Shown piece after piece: positions 25,768 through 34,397 of a stretch of 64,000 nt of DNA. Under the pieces are notes generated by a model, which had not been told where the DNA came from, did no database searches, and worked only from the letters and a program-made list of their open reading frames with translations. Each line of letters begins with the position of its first letter. Positions within the stretch are counted from its first letter, which is position 1. Position numbers and translations under genes: made by a program. This stretch comes from Bacteroidota bacterium (GTDB taxonomy: Bacteria > Bacteroidota > Bacteroidia > Bacteroidales > FEN-979), in NCBI GenBank assembly GCA_026391805.1, contig JAPLDJ010000012.1:197268-261267 (forward strand), read 5' to 3'.

Positions 25768-28166
25768 CTTTTCTTCCTTCCTCCCTCCTTTGGCATCAAC
25801 TCTTCACAGGAATAACCCTTTTCACGTTTCTTATTCTTTTCTCCGGGACCTTACCAGCCCAACCGGTTCTCCGTTCTTCGGTCAAAGGCACCGTTGTTGA
25901 CCGGCAAACCCTCTCCCCGCTTCCCGGTGCGACGGTCCTTCTCCTGGACTCCAATCCCCAGATCGGAACTAATGCCGATGCCAACGGGCATTTCAATCTC
26001 AATGGCATCCCGATCGGGAAACAGCGGATAAAAGTCACCTATGTCGGTTATGTCCCGTACGTGTCGGATGAAATAACGGTAAGCAGCGGCAAGGAGACCG
26101 ATGTTACGATCACAATGCAGGAAACCGTTATTTCCGCCGGCGAGGTTGAGATCAAAGGGGATTACAAAAAATACGGGGCCATCAATAAAATGGCGACCGT
26201 AAGCGTCCGGCCTTTCAGCGTCGATGAAACGTTTCGTTTTGCCGGCAGCTACAACGATCCGGCAAGGATGGCGGCCAATTTTGCAGGGGTGACTTCCGGC
26301 GTCGACAACCGCAACGACATCATCGTCAGGGGAAATTCTCCCATCGGCCTGCAGTGGCGGATCGACGGGATGGAGATCCCGAATCCGAATCACTTTGCAG
26401 CCGTAGGAACCACCGGCGGCCCCGTTACTGTACTGAACAACAACCTGCTTACAAATTCCGATTTTTTCACCGGCGCTTTTCCTGCCAGTTACGGGAATGC
26501 GCTTTCAGGTGTGTTCGACATGCGGATGCGGACCGGGAACAATGAAAAACATGAATACTGGTTCGGGATCGGCTGGAACGGACTGGAATTCGGGGCAGAG
26601 GGTCCATTTTCAAAAAAGTCGAAAGCCTCCTACATGTTTTCGTACCGATACTCACTGCTGGCTGTGCTCAGCTATTTCGGATTTAAGTTTGATGCTGTTC
26701 CCTTTTACCAGGATCTCAATTTCAAATTTGTTATCCCGACGAAGAAAGCAGGTGTTTTCACCCTAGAAGGGATCGGCGGATTGAGCTATATCGAGCTCTT
26801 CGACAGCAGGAAAGGCCGGTCGGACTGGATGTTCCCCGACTATGGCGAAAATCTTTCAAACGGATCGAACCTCTTTGCCGGCGGAATTTCCCACCAGATC
26901 TTCCATGACCCTTCACTCCGCATTAAAAACCAGCTCTATTTTGTAGCTTCGAAGGTCAACACAAGGATCGACTCGTTTTCAACGGTTCCCGTTCATCCTA
27001 CCCTATGGGCCGGTGAACAGTCATCTGAAAACAAGTTTTCCTACGATCTCCAGGTATTCAAGAAATTTTCTGCAAAGAATTCGCTGGAGACTGGAGTTAC
27101 CCTGGATTATTTCGACATGAGCTTTGCCGACAGCATGCTGTGGAAAGGACAATTCCAGGTTCATACCGGCAGCAGGGAATCGATGATTTTCCTGCGGGGT
27201 TACGGGCAGTGGCAGCACCGGTTTTCGGATCAGTTCCGGGCGACGGTAGGGATCTATGGCTCCCGTCTTTTCCTGAACAACACCTGGGCTGTTGAACCGC
27301 GGCTCGGACTTGAATGGCTGATCAATTCAAGCCATTCCATCACTGCCGGCGGCGGCATGTTCAGCCAGGTTCAACCGCATGTCATCTATTTCATTCAATC
27401 CCGTCTGCCGGACGGAACGATCGTTCAGTCAAACCGCAACCTTGATTTCTCACGATGCTGGCAGGTGGCGCTGGGATACAATTTCTTACCGACTGAATTT
27501 CTTCATTTTAAGACAGAGCTCTATTACCAGCACCTCTATGACATCCCCGTGAAATATTCCATTCCAACCTATTCGCTCATCAACCAGGGGCATGAATTTT
27601 TCCTCGACCGGCAATACAGCGACAGCCTCGTCAACCTTGGAAGCGGCGAAAATTACGGACTGGAATTCACATTTGAGCGCTTCCTTCATAAACATTACTA
27701 TTTTCTTTTCACCTCCTCGTTCTTCAATTCCGTTTATGGCGGTTATGATGGTGTCGGGCGCAGCACTGCCTTCGATGTGAAATATGCCCTCAATGCCGCA
27801 GGAGGTTATGAATTGGTTATCGGGAAAAGGAAATGGGGTGTGATGTCATTCGGACTCAGGGCTACGTTCGCCGGTGGTAACCCTTATGTCCCTTATGATG
27901 TCGACGCAACCGTGAAGAATGGTGAACCCATGCCTGACTGGCAAAATTCCTATCAATCCAGCTATCCTGAATACAAAAGGCTCTCCGTAAGGTTCGGCCT
28001 GAAACGCAATCTGCCTGGATTCAACCTTGAATTCATGCTTGATCTGCAATACAGGACCAATTACACCAATGTGTATCTTCAGCGGATAAACCCGAAAACC
28101 GGCGAGATCCGGAACTTCTTCAGCATGGGTTTCTTCCCGATGGCTACATGGAGAATTCAATTCTGA
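25719..28166 (+). CDS. TonB-dependent receptor with carboxypeptidase-regulatory-like N-domain
   Basis: 815 residues. A signal-like segment (FTFLILFSGTLPAQP) is followed by a beta-sandwich domain (VKGTVVDRQTLSPLPGATVLLL, residues about 55-135), then a plug domain (DIIVRGNSPIGLQWRIDGMEIPNPNHF) and a long outer-membrane barrel ending in WRIQF with C-terminal Phe. Such receptors import large ligands with TonB energy. The only in-frame ATG is at 25719, giving a long leader and a 49-base overlap with the preceding gene; a non-ATG start nearer the signal core is possible. Whether it takes up a precursor or a metal for the cluster (the radical SAM enzymes need cobalamin) is speculative. Confidence 0.8.
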   Translation: METPEPGRSRPADGRITFLPSSLLWHQLFTGITLFTFLILFSGTLPAQPVLRSSVKGTVVDRQTLSPLPGATVLLLDSNPQIGTNADANGHFNLNGIPIGKQRIKVTYVGYVPYVSDEITVSSGKETDVTITMQETVISAGEVEIKGDYKKYGAINKMATVSVRPFSVDETFRFAGSYNDPARMAANFAGVTSGVDNRNDIIVRGNSPIGLQWRIDGMEIPNPNHFAAVGTTGGPVTVLNNNLLTNSDFFTGAFPASYGNALSGVFDMRMRTGNNEKHEYWFGIGWNGLEFGAEGPFSKKSKASYMFSYRYSLLAVLSYFGFKFDAVPFYQDLNFKFVIPTKKAGVFTLEGIGGLSYIELFDSRKGRSDWMFPDYGENLSNGSNLFAGGISHQIFHDPSLRIKNQLYFVASKVNTRIDSFSTVPVHPTLWAGEQSSENKFSYDLQVFKKFSAKNSLETGVTLDYFDMSFADSMLWKGQFQVHTGSRESMIFLRGYGQWQHRFSDQFRATVGIYGSRLFLNNTWAVEPRLGLEWLINSSHSITAGGGMFSQVQPHVIYFIQSRLPDGTIVQSNRNLDFSRCWQVALGYNFLPTEFLHFKTELYYQHLYDIPVKYSIPTYSLINQGHEFFLDRQYSDSLVNLGSGENYGLEFTFERFLHKHYYFLFTSSFFNSVYGGYDGVGRSTAFDVKYALNAAGGYELVIGKRKWGVMSFGLRATFAGGNPYVPYDVDATVKNGEPMPDWQNSYQSSYPEYKRLSVRFGLKRNLPGFNLEFMLDLQYRTNYTNVYLQRINPKTGEIRNFFSMGFFPMATWRIQF

Positions 28167-28227
28167 TGATTTACTTTTTCATAACCCTTCCTGAAATGAT
28201 ATTTGTATTTTAGCCGAATGAAAAGGC

Positions 28228-29340
28228 ATGCTGATGAAAAATGAAGTCCCGATCCGGAAACTGCCCCCCTACTGGATTCTCTGTCTGTTACGATCGTACC
28301 GCTCCATGTTACTATGGCTGCACAGAAAATCATACCCCGCCAACATCGTGCTTTACGAGCGGTTTACCAACTTATGGTTTCTTCCGGCCATCCGGGTCGC
28401 CGCAGAACTGGATATTGCAGGGATCCTGGCCGAAGGACCCAGATCAATTGAAGACATAGCAAAGCGGACCGGTTCGGATCCGGAAGCTCTCTTTCGCATG
28501 ATGCGTTCTCTGGCGAGCCAGGACATCTTTAAAAAGAGGAAAGACGGATTATATGAAAATACCCGTCTTTCAAAAGTCCTCATCGACGGGAAGGGTTCCC
28601 TTCGTTATATGATCATGCAGCATCTCGGAAACCTGAACTGGAGCGGTTTGAACGAATTCTCATATTCAATCAGAACCGGGAAGGATGCCTTCTCGAAGGT
28701 TTTCGGAAAAAGTGTCTATGAGTACCTCTCTGAACATCCCCAGGAGTCTGTGCTGTTTGACCGGTCGATGACCAACCTGACGGAAATCGCCATTGAACCG
28801 ATCCTGAATGCTATTAATTTCAGCAGATATCATGTTATTGCTGATATCGGGGGAGGCGAAGGGTTGCTTCTCTCCAGCATCCTTTGCAAAACCAGGAACA
28901 CGAATGGAATCCTTTTCGATCTCCCGGAAGGAATGACAGAAGCAGGAACCGTTCTTAACAGGTTCGGAGTTGCCGACAGGGTCAGTCTCGTCCCGGGCGA
29001 TTTCTTCAAAACCGCGCCGGAAGGGGCAGATGCCTACCTGCTGAAAAATGTTCTTCATAACTGGAGCGAAGAAGAGTGTGTCACCATCCTGAACAACATC
29101 CGGAAAGCTATGCCCGAAAACGGCAGGATCCTGATCCTGGAGATGATCCTCGATGAAGGGAACAAAGCCTCTTTCGGAAAGCTGATCGACCTGCAGATGC
29201 TGGTTTTCATGGAAAGCGGAAAAGAACGCACCCGGAAGGAATTCGAGTCGCTTCTCGCCCAGGCCGGGCTGAAGATCAGCCGTATTTTTCCTACCATTGC
29301 ACCGATCAGTATGATTGAAGCGGTCAGGACCGAGGTCTGA
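28228..29340 (+). CDS. O-methyltransferase with N-terminal dimerisation domain
   Basis: 370 residues. A winged-helix dimerisation domain (AAELDIAGILAEGPRSIEDIAKRTG) precedes a class I methyltransferase fold with the SAM loop VIADIGGGEGLLL and the catalytic His in KNVLHNWSEEE, as in plant and polyketide O-methyltransferases of PF00891. It would methylate a hydroxyl of the product, typically phenolic or enolic. It stands alone between the receptor gene and a heptamer array. The first 45 residues, basic and rich in Leu and Trp, are an uncommon extension. A second ATG at 28234 is an alternative start. Confidence 0.85.
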   Translation: MLMKNEVPIRKLPPYWILCLLRSYRSMLLWLHRKSYPANIVLYERFTNLWFLPAIRVAAELDIAGILAEGPRSIEDIAKRTGSDPEALFRMMRSLASQDIFKKRKDGLYENTRLSKVLIDGKGSLRYMIMQHLGNLNWSGLNEFSYSIRTGKDAFSKVFGKSVYEYLSEHPQESVLFDRSMTNLTEIAIEPILNAINFSRYHVIADIGGGEGLLLSSILCKTRNTNGILFDLPEGMTEAGTVLNRFGVADRVSLVPGDFFKTAPEGADAYLLKNVLHNWSEEECVTILNNIRKAMPENGRILILEMILDEGNKASFGKLIDLQMLVFMESGKERTRKEFESLLAQAGLKISRIFPTIAPISMIEAVRTEV

Positions 29341-29553
29341 GGACTGAGATCAGAGGTCAGAGGTCAGAGGTCAGAAAATGGAGGATGGAGGATAGAGAAG
29401 GGTATTTCCCGTTATAATTACTTATGACTTATTACATATGACTTATGTCGTATGACATCTGACATCTGACATCTGACATCTGACATCTGACATCCGACAT
29501 CCGACATCCGACCTCCGACCTCTGACTTCGTTTTCTTTTTTACCTTTGTCGTG
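29341..29553. repeat. Heptamer arrays (AGAGGTC and GACATCT types)
   Basis: Three units of AGAGGTC (about 29355-29375) and two of GGAGGAT are followed, after a gap, by GACATCT repeated five times, GACATCC three times and single GACCTCC, GACCTCT and GACTTCG units (29454-29530). A TACCTTTG box (29541-29548) only five bases before the next start codon could be a promoter -7 element giving a leaderless message. No gene is present. Confidence 0.8.
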
Positions 29554-30744
29554 ATGCTACGTTTCTTATCAGCCTTTAGGAAAGAATTCCTGATCCTGAT
29601 CCGGGATATTCCCGGACTGGCGATCCTTTTTATCATGCCGGTATTGCTGATCATGATCGTTACACTGGCCCAGCAGAATGCACTGAAGACCTCGAAGGAA
29701 TCGAAAACAGAGATTCTCTTTATTGACCAGTCGCACTCTTCCTTTTCCGCCTTGCTGAAACAGAACCTCGACAGTTCGGGGCTTTTCAGGCTGATCCTGA
29801 AGGAACACGGAAAACCGCTGGAACTGAGTCAGGCAAAGGAACTGATCAGCAACGGGGACTATCCCATCGGCCTTGCGATCTCAAAGCAGGATACTTCCAT
29901 CCGGCTGATCGTCGATCCGGGCCTGCAGACAGCCTATAAAAATTCACTGGCCGGATCACTAACTTATTTTATAAAGGGTGCGCAGAGCCGGATGGCGATC
30001 GAGAACCTCTTCGCTACGATGAATCCTTCGATGGCCTCAGGGCTGAATGCCATGATCGGATCGGTGATGAAGAGCATGCCGCCGGTTACAGAAATCTATG
30101 CAACCAGGGAAAATTCTGCAATCAGGCCCTCCATCATCCAGAACAATGTTCCGGGATTCATCCTTTTCGCCATGTTCTTCATAGTAATTCCATTGTCGGG
30201 AAGCATGATCACGGAAAAGAATGAAGGATCCTTCGGACGTCTGCGAACCCTGCCGGTCAGGGTTTCCATCCTCCTCTCCTCGAAGGTGGTCCTTTTTCTC
30301 ATCGTCTGCCTTGTTCAGTTCTGCCTTATGCTCCTTGTCGGGACCTGGATCTTACCGGTATTTTTCGGGATGCCGGCGCTACAACTCGGATCCCATTACT
30401 TTGCCATCGTCGTTGCAACAGTTGCCGCAGCCCTCGCGGCCATCGGGTTCGGCCTGGTGGTCGGGGCGCTGGCGTCTTCTCCCGGGCAGGCTGCACTTTT
30501 CGGTTCCGTGATGGTGGTGATCCTGGGAGTGATCAGCGGCACGTTTCTTCCCGTGTACCTGATGCCAAAGCCGATCCAGACACTCAGCATGATCTCCCCC
30601 ATCCGCTGGGGAATTGATAACTACCTCGCTATTTTTATCCGGGAAGGCACGATCAGCATGATATTTCCGAACATTCTGCTGCTTGTCCTGTTTTTTGTTT
30701 TTGCTATGATCATTTCCATTGCTATTTTTGCAAGACGGAAATAA
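29554..30744 (+). CDS. ABC-2 type exporter permease
   Basis: 396 residues from ATG 29554 (an adjoining GTG precedes it). One membrane span near residues 22-42, a large extracytoplasmic domain of about 150 residues, and five or six spans in the C-terminal half (IPLSGSMITEKNEGSFGRLRT links the first of these, a typical ABC-2 motif). The matching ATP-binding subunit is not in the window on either side. In related Bacteroidota clusters an ATPase and permease pair act together, so the ATPase may be located upstream of the window, or the permease may be orphaned. It probably moves the product or a glycolipid. Confidence 0.82.
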   Translation: MLRFLSAFRKEFLILIRDIPGLAILFIMPVLLIMIVTLAQQNALKTSKESKTEILFIDQSHSSFSALLKQNLDSSGLFRLILKEHGKPLELSQAKELISNGDYPIGLAISKQDTSIRLIVDPGLQTAYKNSLAGSLTYFIKGAQSRMAIENLFATMNPSMASGLNAMIGSVMKSMPPVTEIYATRENSAIRPSIIQNNVPGFILFAMFFIVIPLSGSMITEKNEGSFGRLRTLPVRVSILLSSKVVLFLIVCLVQFCLMLLVGTWILPVFFGMPALQLGSHYFAIVVATVAAALAAIGFGLVVGALASSPGQAALFGSVMVVILGVISGTFLPVYLMPKPIQTLSMISPIRWGIDNYLAIFIREGTISMIFPNILLLVLFFVFAMIISIAIFARRK

Positions 30745-30768
30745 TTCAGATTCCGGCACATCAATTCC

Positions 30769-31191
30769 ATGAAAGAAAAAGACGGTTACATCGATTGCCC
30801 CCAGCAGCAGGTGATCCTCTATGTGGAGAAGGAAGATGGAACCTACACGCCCATCCAGACCGGTTCCTACATCACCAAGAATTATCTTGATGATTATGAG
30901 CTGAAGCGCAAACATCTTGAGGAATCCCTGAAAAAACAGGTTCTTGCAGGAGAAGTCAGCCCGGTCTATTATTTCATGGTACTGGAAGAGCTTACACTTT
31001 CCGAACTTGCTGCACGCGCCGGCATCCGGAAAGGAAAGGTCAAAAAACACCTCGAACCAGGATATTTTAAATCCCTGCAACAGGAAACACTACAGGCCTA
31101 TGCCGATGTATTCAACATCAACGTACAGGAACTCCTTCAGCTTTCCACTGCTCCTCCCGATGATCCGACGAAACTAAATCCTGAAGCCTGA
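30769..31191 (+). CDS. Small protein with helix-turn-helix-like C-terminal half
   Basis: 140 residues. The N-terminal half is rich in charged residues and resembles no family I know. The C-terminal half (LTLSELAARAGIRKGKVKKH, then YADVFNINVQELLQL) has the helical rhythm and wording of an XRE-type HTH, so it may bind DNA or a partner protein. Its stop overlaps the start of the BtrH-like gene by one base, meaning they are produced together; small accessory proteins are common beside BtrH-like genes in these clusters. Confidence 0.6.
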   Translation: MKEKDGYIDCPQQQVILYVEKEDGTYTPIQTGSYITKNYLDDYELKRKHLEESLKKQVLAGEVSPVYYFMVLEELTLSELAARAGIRKGKVKKHLEPGYFKSLQQETLQAYADVFNINVQELLQLSTAPPDDPTKLNPEA

Positions 31192-32195
31192 TGGAGACCC
31201 TCCCGTTCAAACATCAAATGGCGGCACATTGTGAATCAGGGGCAGTGACCTCGCTTCTGAACAATGCCGGGCTTGATATCACCGAACCCATGGTTTTCGG
31301 GATCTCCAGCGGGATCTTCTTCGGGTACTTCCACAAGATGAAATCGTTCACCTTCCCGACCTTCATCGTCCGGAACAAACCCGGATCCATGCGGAGCAAC
31401 CTTGCAAAGCGGCTTGGAATAAAGTTCCATACTGAGAAGTTCCGCTCACACGAAGATGGAATGCGAAGGCTGGATGAACTGCTTGAAAAGAAGATCCCGG
31501 TCGCCGTTCAGGTTGACTTTTTCTACATGGATTACCTCCCGGAATGGGAACGGGTTCACATCAATGTTCATTTCATTGTCGTGGTTGGCAGGAAGGGATC
31601 AAAGTACATCGTATCCGACAGCTATTTTCCCAAACTTGTCGAGCTCGAATCGGAATCGCTGCGGAAGGCAAGATTCGCCGGGGGAAGCATGTCACCGAAA
31701 GGATTTCTCTTTTACCCGGAATCCATTCCGAAAAATATTGATTACAGGCAGGCCATCATCAAAGGAACAAAGAAAACCTGCTTTTACATGCTGAAGATCC
31801 CGATCCCTTTCCTTGGCATCAAAGGGATCCGCAAGTTTGCGAAGAAGATTGTTTTATGGCCCTCACTGGCCAGGGATACCGAACACCTTTCCCATGAGAT
31901 CATGAAGATCAATGTGCTTCTTGAAGACCAGGGCACGGGTGGAGCGGGGTTCAGGTTCATGTATGCCACCTTCCTGCAGCAGGCCTCAGGAATGCTGAAC
32001 AATTATGAATGGAGCAAATTGTCGAAAGAAATGATGGAGATCGGCGATGGCTGGAGGGAGATATCCCTTTTTGCTTCGCGGATCGGGAAGAACCGTGACC
32101 TCGGGCAGGACCGGATGAAAGAGCTGGGCGCAATGCTCGCTGGCAGGGCCGCTGCGGAGGAACGTTTCTTTAAACGACTGAAAAAATCATTGTAA
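31191..32195 (+). CDS. BtrH-like cysteine acyltransferase (BtrH_N and DUF4872)
   Basis: 334 residues. The N-terminal domain matches the BtrH N-terminal family: a Cys in AAHCESGAVTSLL (Cys14) and a His in HINVHFIVVVG (about residue 127), followed by SDSYFP, fit a papain-like Cys-His-Asp site. The helical C-terminal part from about 190 corresponds to DUF4872. BtrH moves an acyl chain from a carrier protein to an amine in butirosin synthesis. The adjacent carrier protein gene (32211) supports the same logic here: acyl transfer from ACP to an acceptor. Confidence 0.82.
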   Translation: METLPFKHQMAAHCESGAVTSLLNNAGLDITEPMVFGISSGIFFGYFHKMKSFTFPTFIVRNKPGSMRSNLAKRLGIKFHTEKFRSHEDGMRRLDELLEKKIPVAVQVDFFYMDYLPEWERVHINVHFIVVVGRKGSKYIVSDSYFPKLVELESESLRKARFAGGSMSPKGFLFYPESIPKNIDYRQAIIKGTKKTCFYMLKIPIPFLGIKGIRKFAKKIVLWPSLARDTEHLSHEIMKINVLLEDQGTGGAGFRFMYATFLQQASGMLNNYEWSKLSKEMMEIGDGWREISLFASRIGKNRDLGQDRMKELGAMLAGRAAAEERFFKRLKKSL

Positions 32196-32210
32196 ATACG
32201 AAACCTCAAT

Positions 32211-32498
32211 ATGACAAAAGAACCGTCGCCGGAATTGAAAATGCAGATCAAGAAACTGATCATCGATACGCTGAATATCACCGATGTAGACCCGGCTGCA
32301 GTGGACGACGAAAAACCGCTTTTCGGAAGTGATAATGCACTTACCCTTGATTCGGTCGATGCCATCGAGATCATCATGGCGCTTCAGCGGACATACGGGA
32401 TCCGCATTCATGACCAGGGACTTGCCCGTTATGTGATCCGATCGGTCAACAGTATTGCTGAATTCATCCTCACCGAGCAGGAAAAGAATAACCCGTAA
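32211..32498 (+). CDS. Acyl carrier protein 2
   Basis: 95 residues, with the phosphopantetheine Ser48 in LTLDSVDAIEI. It differs from the carrier protein at 10964 and is of the DSVD type found in starter-unit and resorcinol/polyene pathways. It lies directly behind the BtrH-like gene and ahead of a sulfotransferase. A dedicated second carrier protein suggests either a starter unit loaded by the ligase at 34398 or a donor for BtrH-type transfer. Confidence 0.87.
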   Translation: MTKEPSPELKMQIKKLIIDTLNITDVDPAAVDDEKPLFGSDNALTLDSVDAIEIIMALQRTYGIRIHDQGLARYVIRSVNSIAEFILTEQEKNNP

Positions 32499-32508
32499 AC
32501 CGTATCCA

Positions 32509-33591
32509 TTGGAAAACTACCTGACAGCCGGCATCGGTTTCAGTCGACTGGTCCGGCTCGTGCGCAGGAACCGGGTTTCCTTTCATCCGAAATACATTTT
32601 CCGGCTGTTGTTCCTGGCTCAAAGTTCAGTCTGGACGGATATTTTCACTTACCTGGAAAGAAAACGATTCGGAAAACAGATCGCAGCAACACCCGTCCCC
32701 GAAGATCCCATCTTCATTATCGGTCACTGGAGGGCCGGAACCACGCTGCTGCATCAGCTTATGAACCTCGATCCGAACCTCGCTGCCCCTACCCTGTTCC
32801 AGGTCGCGGAACCCGGGTGCTTCATCAGTTTTTACCAGTACTACAGGCCGGTATTCAGCCTGCTGATGCCGAAAACAAGGCCGATGGACAATGTACGTAT
32901 CGGGATAAATGAGCCCCAGGAAGATGAATATGCCATCTACAGGATCACCGATTTCTCGCCCATCGAGCACATGGTGTTTCCAAAGGGTCCGGGGTATTTT
33001 ATCACGGATACGCCCTCCTTCCTCCCGCAGGGAGAAGTTGAAAAGAAAAAATGGGAAGAGCAGCTTGCCGGTTTCTTCCGGAAACTTACCTTTTTCCATG
33101 GGAAAACAATCATCTCGAAAAACCCGTTCAATTCACTGCGCATTCAGGAACTGAACAGGATGTTCCCAAAAGCACGGTTCATCCACCTGAGCAGGCATCC
33201 ATTCGACGTGATCCCTTCCTCCATTCACATGTGGAAGATCGTCCAGCACCAGAACAAACTGAACCGGAAAAGCCTTTACCCCGGAGTTCCCGAAGTGACT
33301 GAAGGACTTGACCGGATCCTGACAGCCATCCGGCGTGATCTGCCCCTTATTCCTGAGAACCGGGTATATAACATGAAATTTGAGAAGCTGGAATCCGACC
33401 CCGTTTCAGAGATCAGGAAACTGTATTCCTGGTTCAACCTTCCATTCGACATCAATCTAAGCCAGGAAATGGAAAATTTCACCGGGGAACTGAAAGGTTA
33501 CCGTAAAAATAAATTCTTTCTAAGCGATGAGGATAAGCAATACATCCGTGAACGATTAGATCATCACATGCAATTTTACGGTTATTTTTGA
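32509..33591 (+). CDS. Sulfotransferase family protein
   Basis: 360 residues when started at TTG 32509, after the stop of the carrier protein; an ATG at 32455 gives 378 residues but overlaps the carrier gene by 44 bases. The PAPS-binding loop FIIGHWRAGTTLLHQLM and the 3'-phosphate-binding FIHLSRHPFDVIPSS are both clear. It transfers sulfate from PAPS to a hydroxyl or amine. A sulfonated head group would make an acidic amphiphile. This activity is not a usual part of polyene clusters. Confidence 0.82.
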   Translation: MENYLTAGIGFSRLVRLVRRNRVSFHPKYIFRLLFLAQSSVWTDIFTYLERKRFGKQIAATPVPEDPIFIIGHWRAGTTLLHQLMNLDPNLAAPTLFQVAEPGCFISFYQYYRPVFSLLMPKTRPMDNVRIGINEPQEDEYAIYRITDFSPIEHMVFPKGPGYFITDTPSFLPQGEVEKKKWEEQLAGFFRKLTFFHGKTIISKNPFNSLRIQELNRMFPKARFIHLSRHPFDVIPSSIHMWKIVQHQNKLNRKSLYPGVPEVTEGLDRILTAIRRDLPLIPENRVYNMKFEKLESDPVSEIRKLYSWFNLPFDINLSQEMENFTGELKGYRKNKFFLSDEDKQYIRERLDHHMQFYGYF

Positions 33592-33617
33592 AAGTTCCGT
33601 TTTTTTTGCTATTTTTG
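33587..33617 (+). promoter_or_regulatory. Bacteroidota-type promoter for the beta-barrel gene
   Basis: TTTG (33587-33590) and TATTTTTG (33610-33617) are spaced by 19 bases, fitting the Bacteroidota consensus. The start codon at 33654 lies 37 bases downstream. The upstream element overlaps the stop of the sulfotransferase gene. Confidence 0.55.
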
Positions 33618-33653
33618 AAAATCATATTTCTTGTATCTGCAAATAAAACGACC

Positions 33654-34394
33654 ATGAAAAAATATTTAATCATCATCCTTGCAACTTCGCTCCTACCGTT
33701 TGTTGCATTTGCCCAGAAACCGGATTCCCTGGCAAAGTCGGAGGCTGTAAAGCAGCAGGACACCCTCCGCCCCCCGGCAAAAAAGCAACATGGAGATGAA
33801 TTCAAATTGCTCAAATCCGGATTCTACATAAAGATCGGTCCGACATTCCCGGTTGGGAATTATAGCAACACCCAGTATATTTATGACGAGACACATTATT
33901 ATAAACCCTCCGTTTATTTCCCCGCAAAGACCGGTGCTGCAATGGACCTGGGCTTTATTATTTACATCGGCCCCAAATTCGCAAATCAACATCTCCGGGC
34001 AGGGATTGATGCGACTTTTTTGACATTTTGGTTCAATTCAATATCGTCGGATTCACTTTCAAGTCCGAAAACACAGTACTGGTATTTCTATGGGGGCCAG
34101 AAATTCGGCCCGGTGATATCCATTTGTCCGGTCGACAAGCTTGTGATTGACCTGTCGTATAAAATAAATGCTTTTGTGGCCTATCTTCATCATTATATGT
34201 ATGGAAGTATGAATGATGAATGGGGTTACAACGCAACACAGAGCGAGCTCAGCATGACCATCCGGTATTGGTTTACGCTGATTTCATTCCAATATAATTT
34301 CGGACAGGTGAAGTACAACGATTTTGACTCTAACAAGCCATCCCATTATGTTGACAACTCCACGTTCAGATTCATGATCGGGTTCAAATTCTAA
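33654..34394 (+). CDS. Outer-membrane beta-barrel-like protein of unknown function
   Basis: 246 residues from ATG 33654, chosen because it starts a clean signal peptide (MKKYLIIILATSLLPFVAFAQ). The mature protein alternates hydrophobic and polar residues with many aromatics and ends in FRMIGFKF, with a terminal Phe, typical of outer-membrane barrels of eight to ten strands. I see no known family. Having its own promoter between two biosynthetic genes, it may be a product channel or a structural outer-membrane protein. Confidence 0.65.
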   Translation: MKKYLIIILATSLLPFVAFAQKPDSLAKSEAVKQQDTLRPPAKKQHGDEFKLLKSGFYIKIGPTFPVGNYSNTQYIYDETHYYKPSVYFPAKTGAAMDLGFIIYIGPKFANQHLRAGIDATFLTFWFNSISSDSLSSPKTQYWYFYGGQKFGPVISICPVDKLVIDLSYKINAFVAYLHHYMYGSMNDEWGYNATQSELSMTIRYWFTLISFQYNFGQVKYNDFDSNKPSHYVDNSTFRFMIGFKF

Positions 34395-34397
34395 TTC

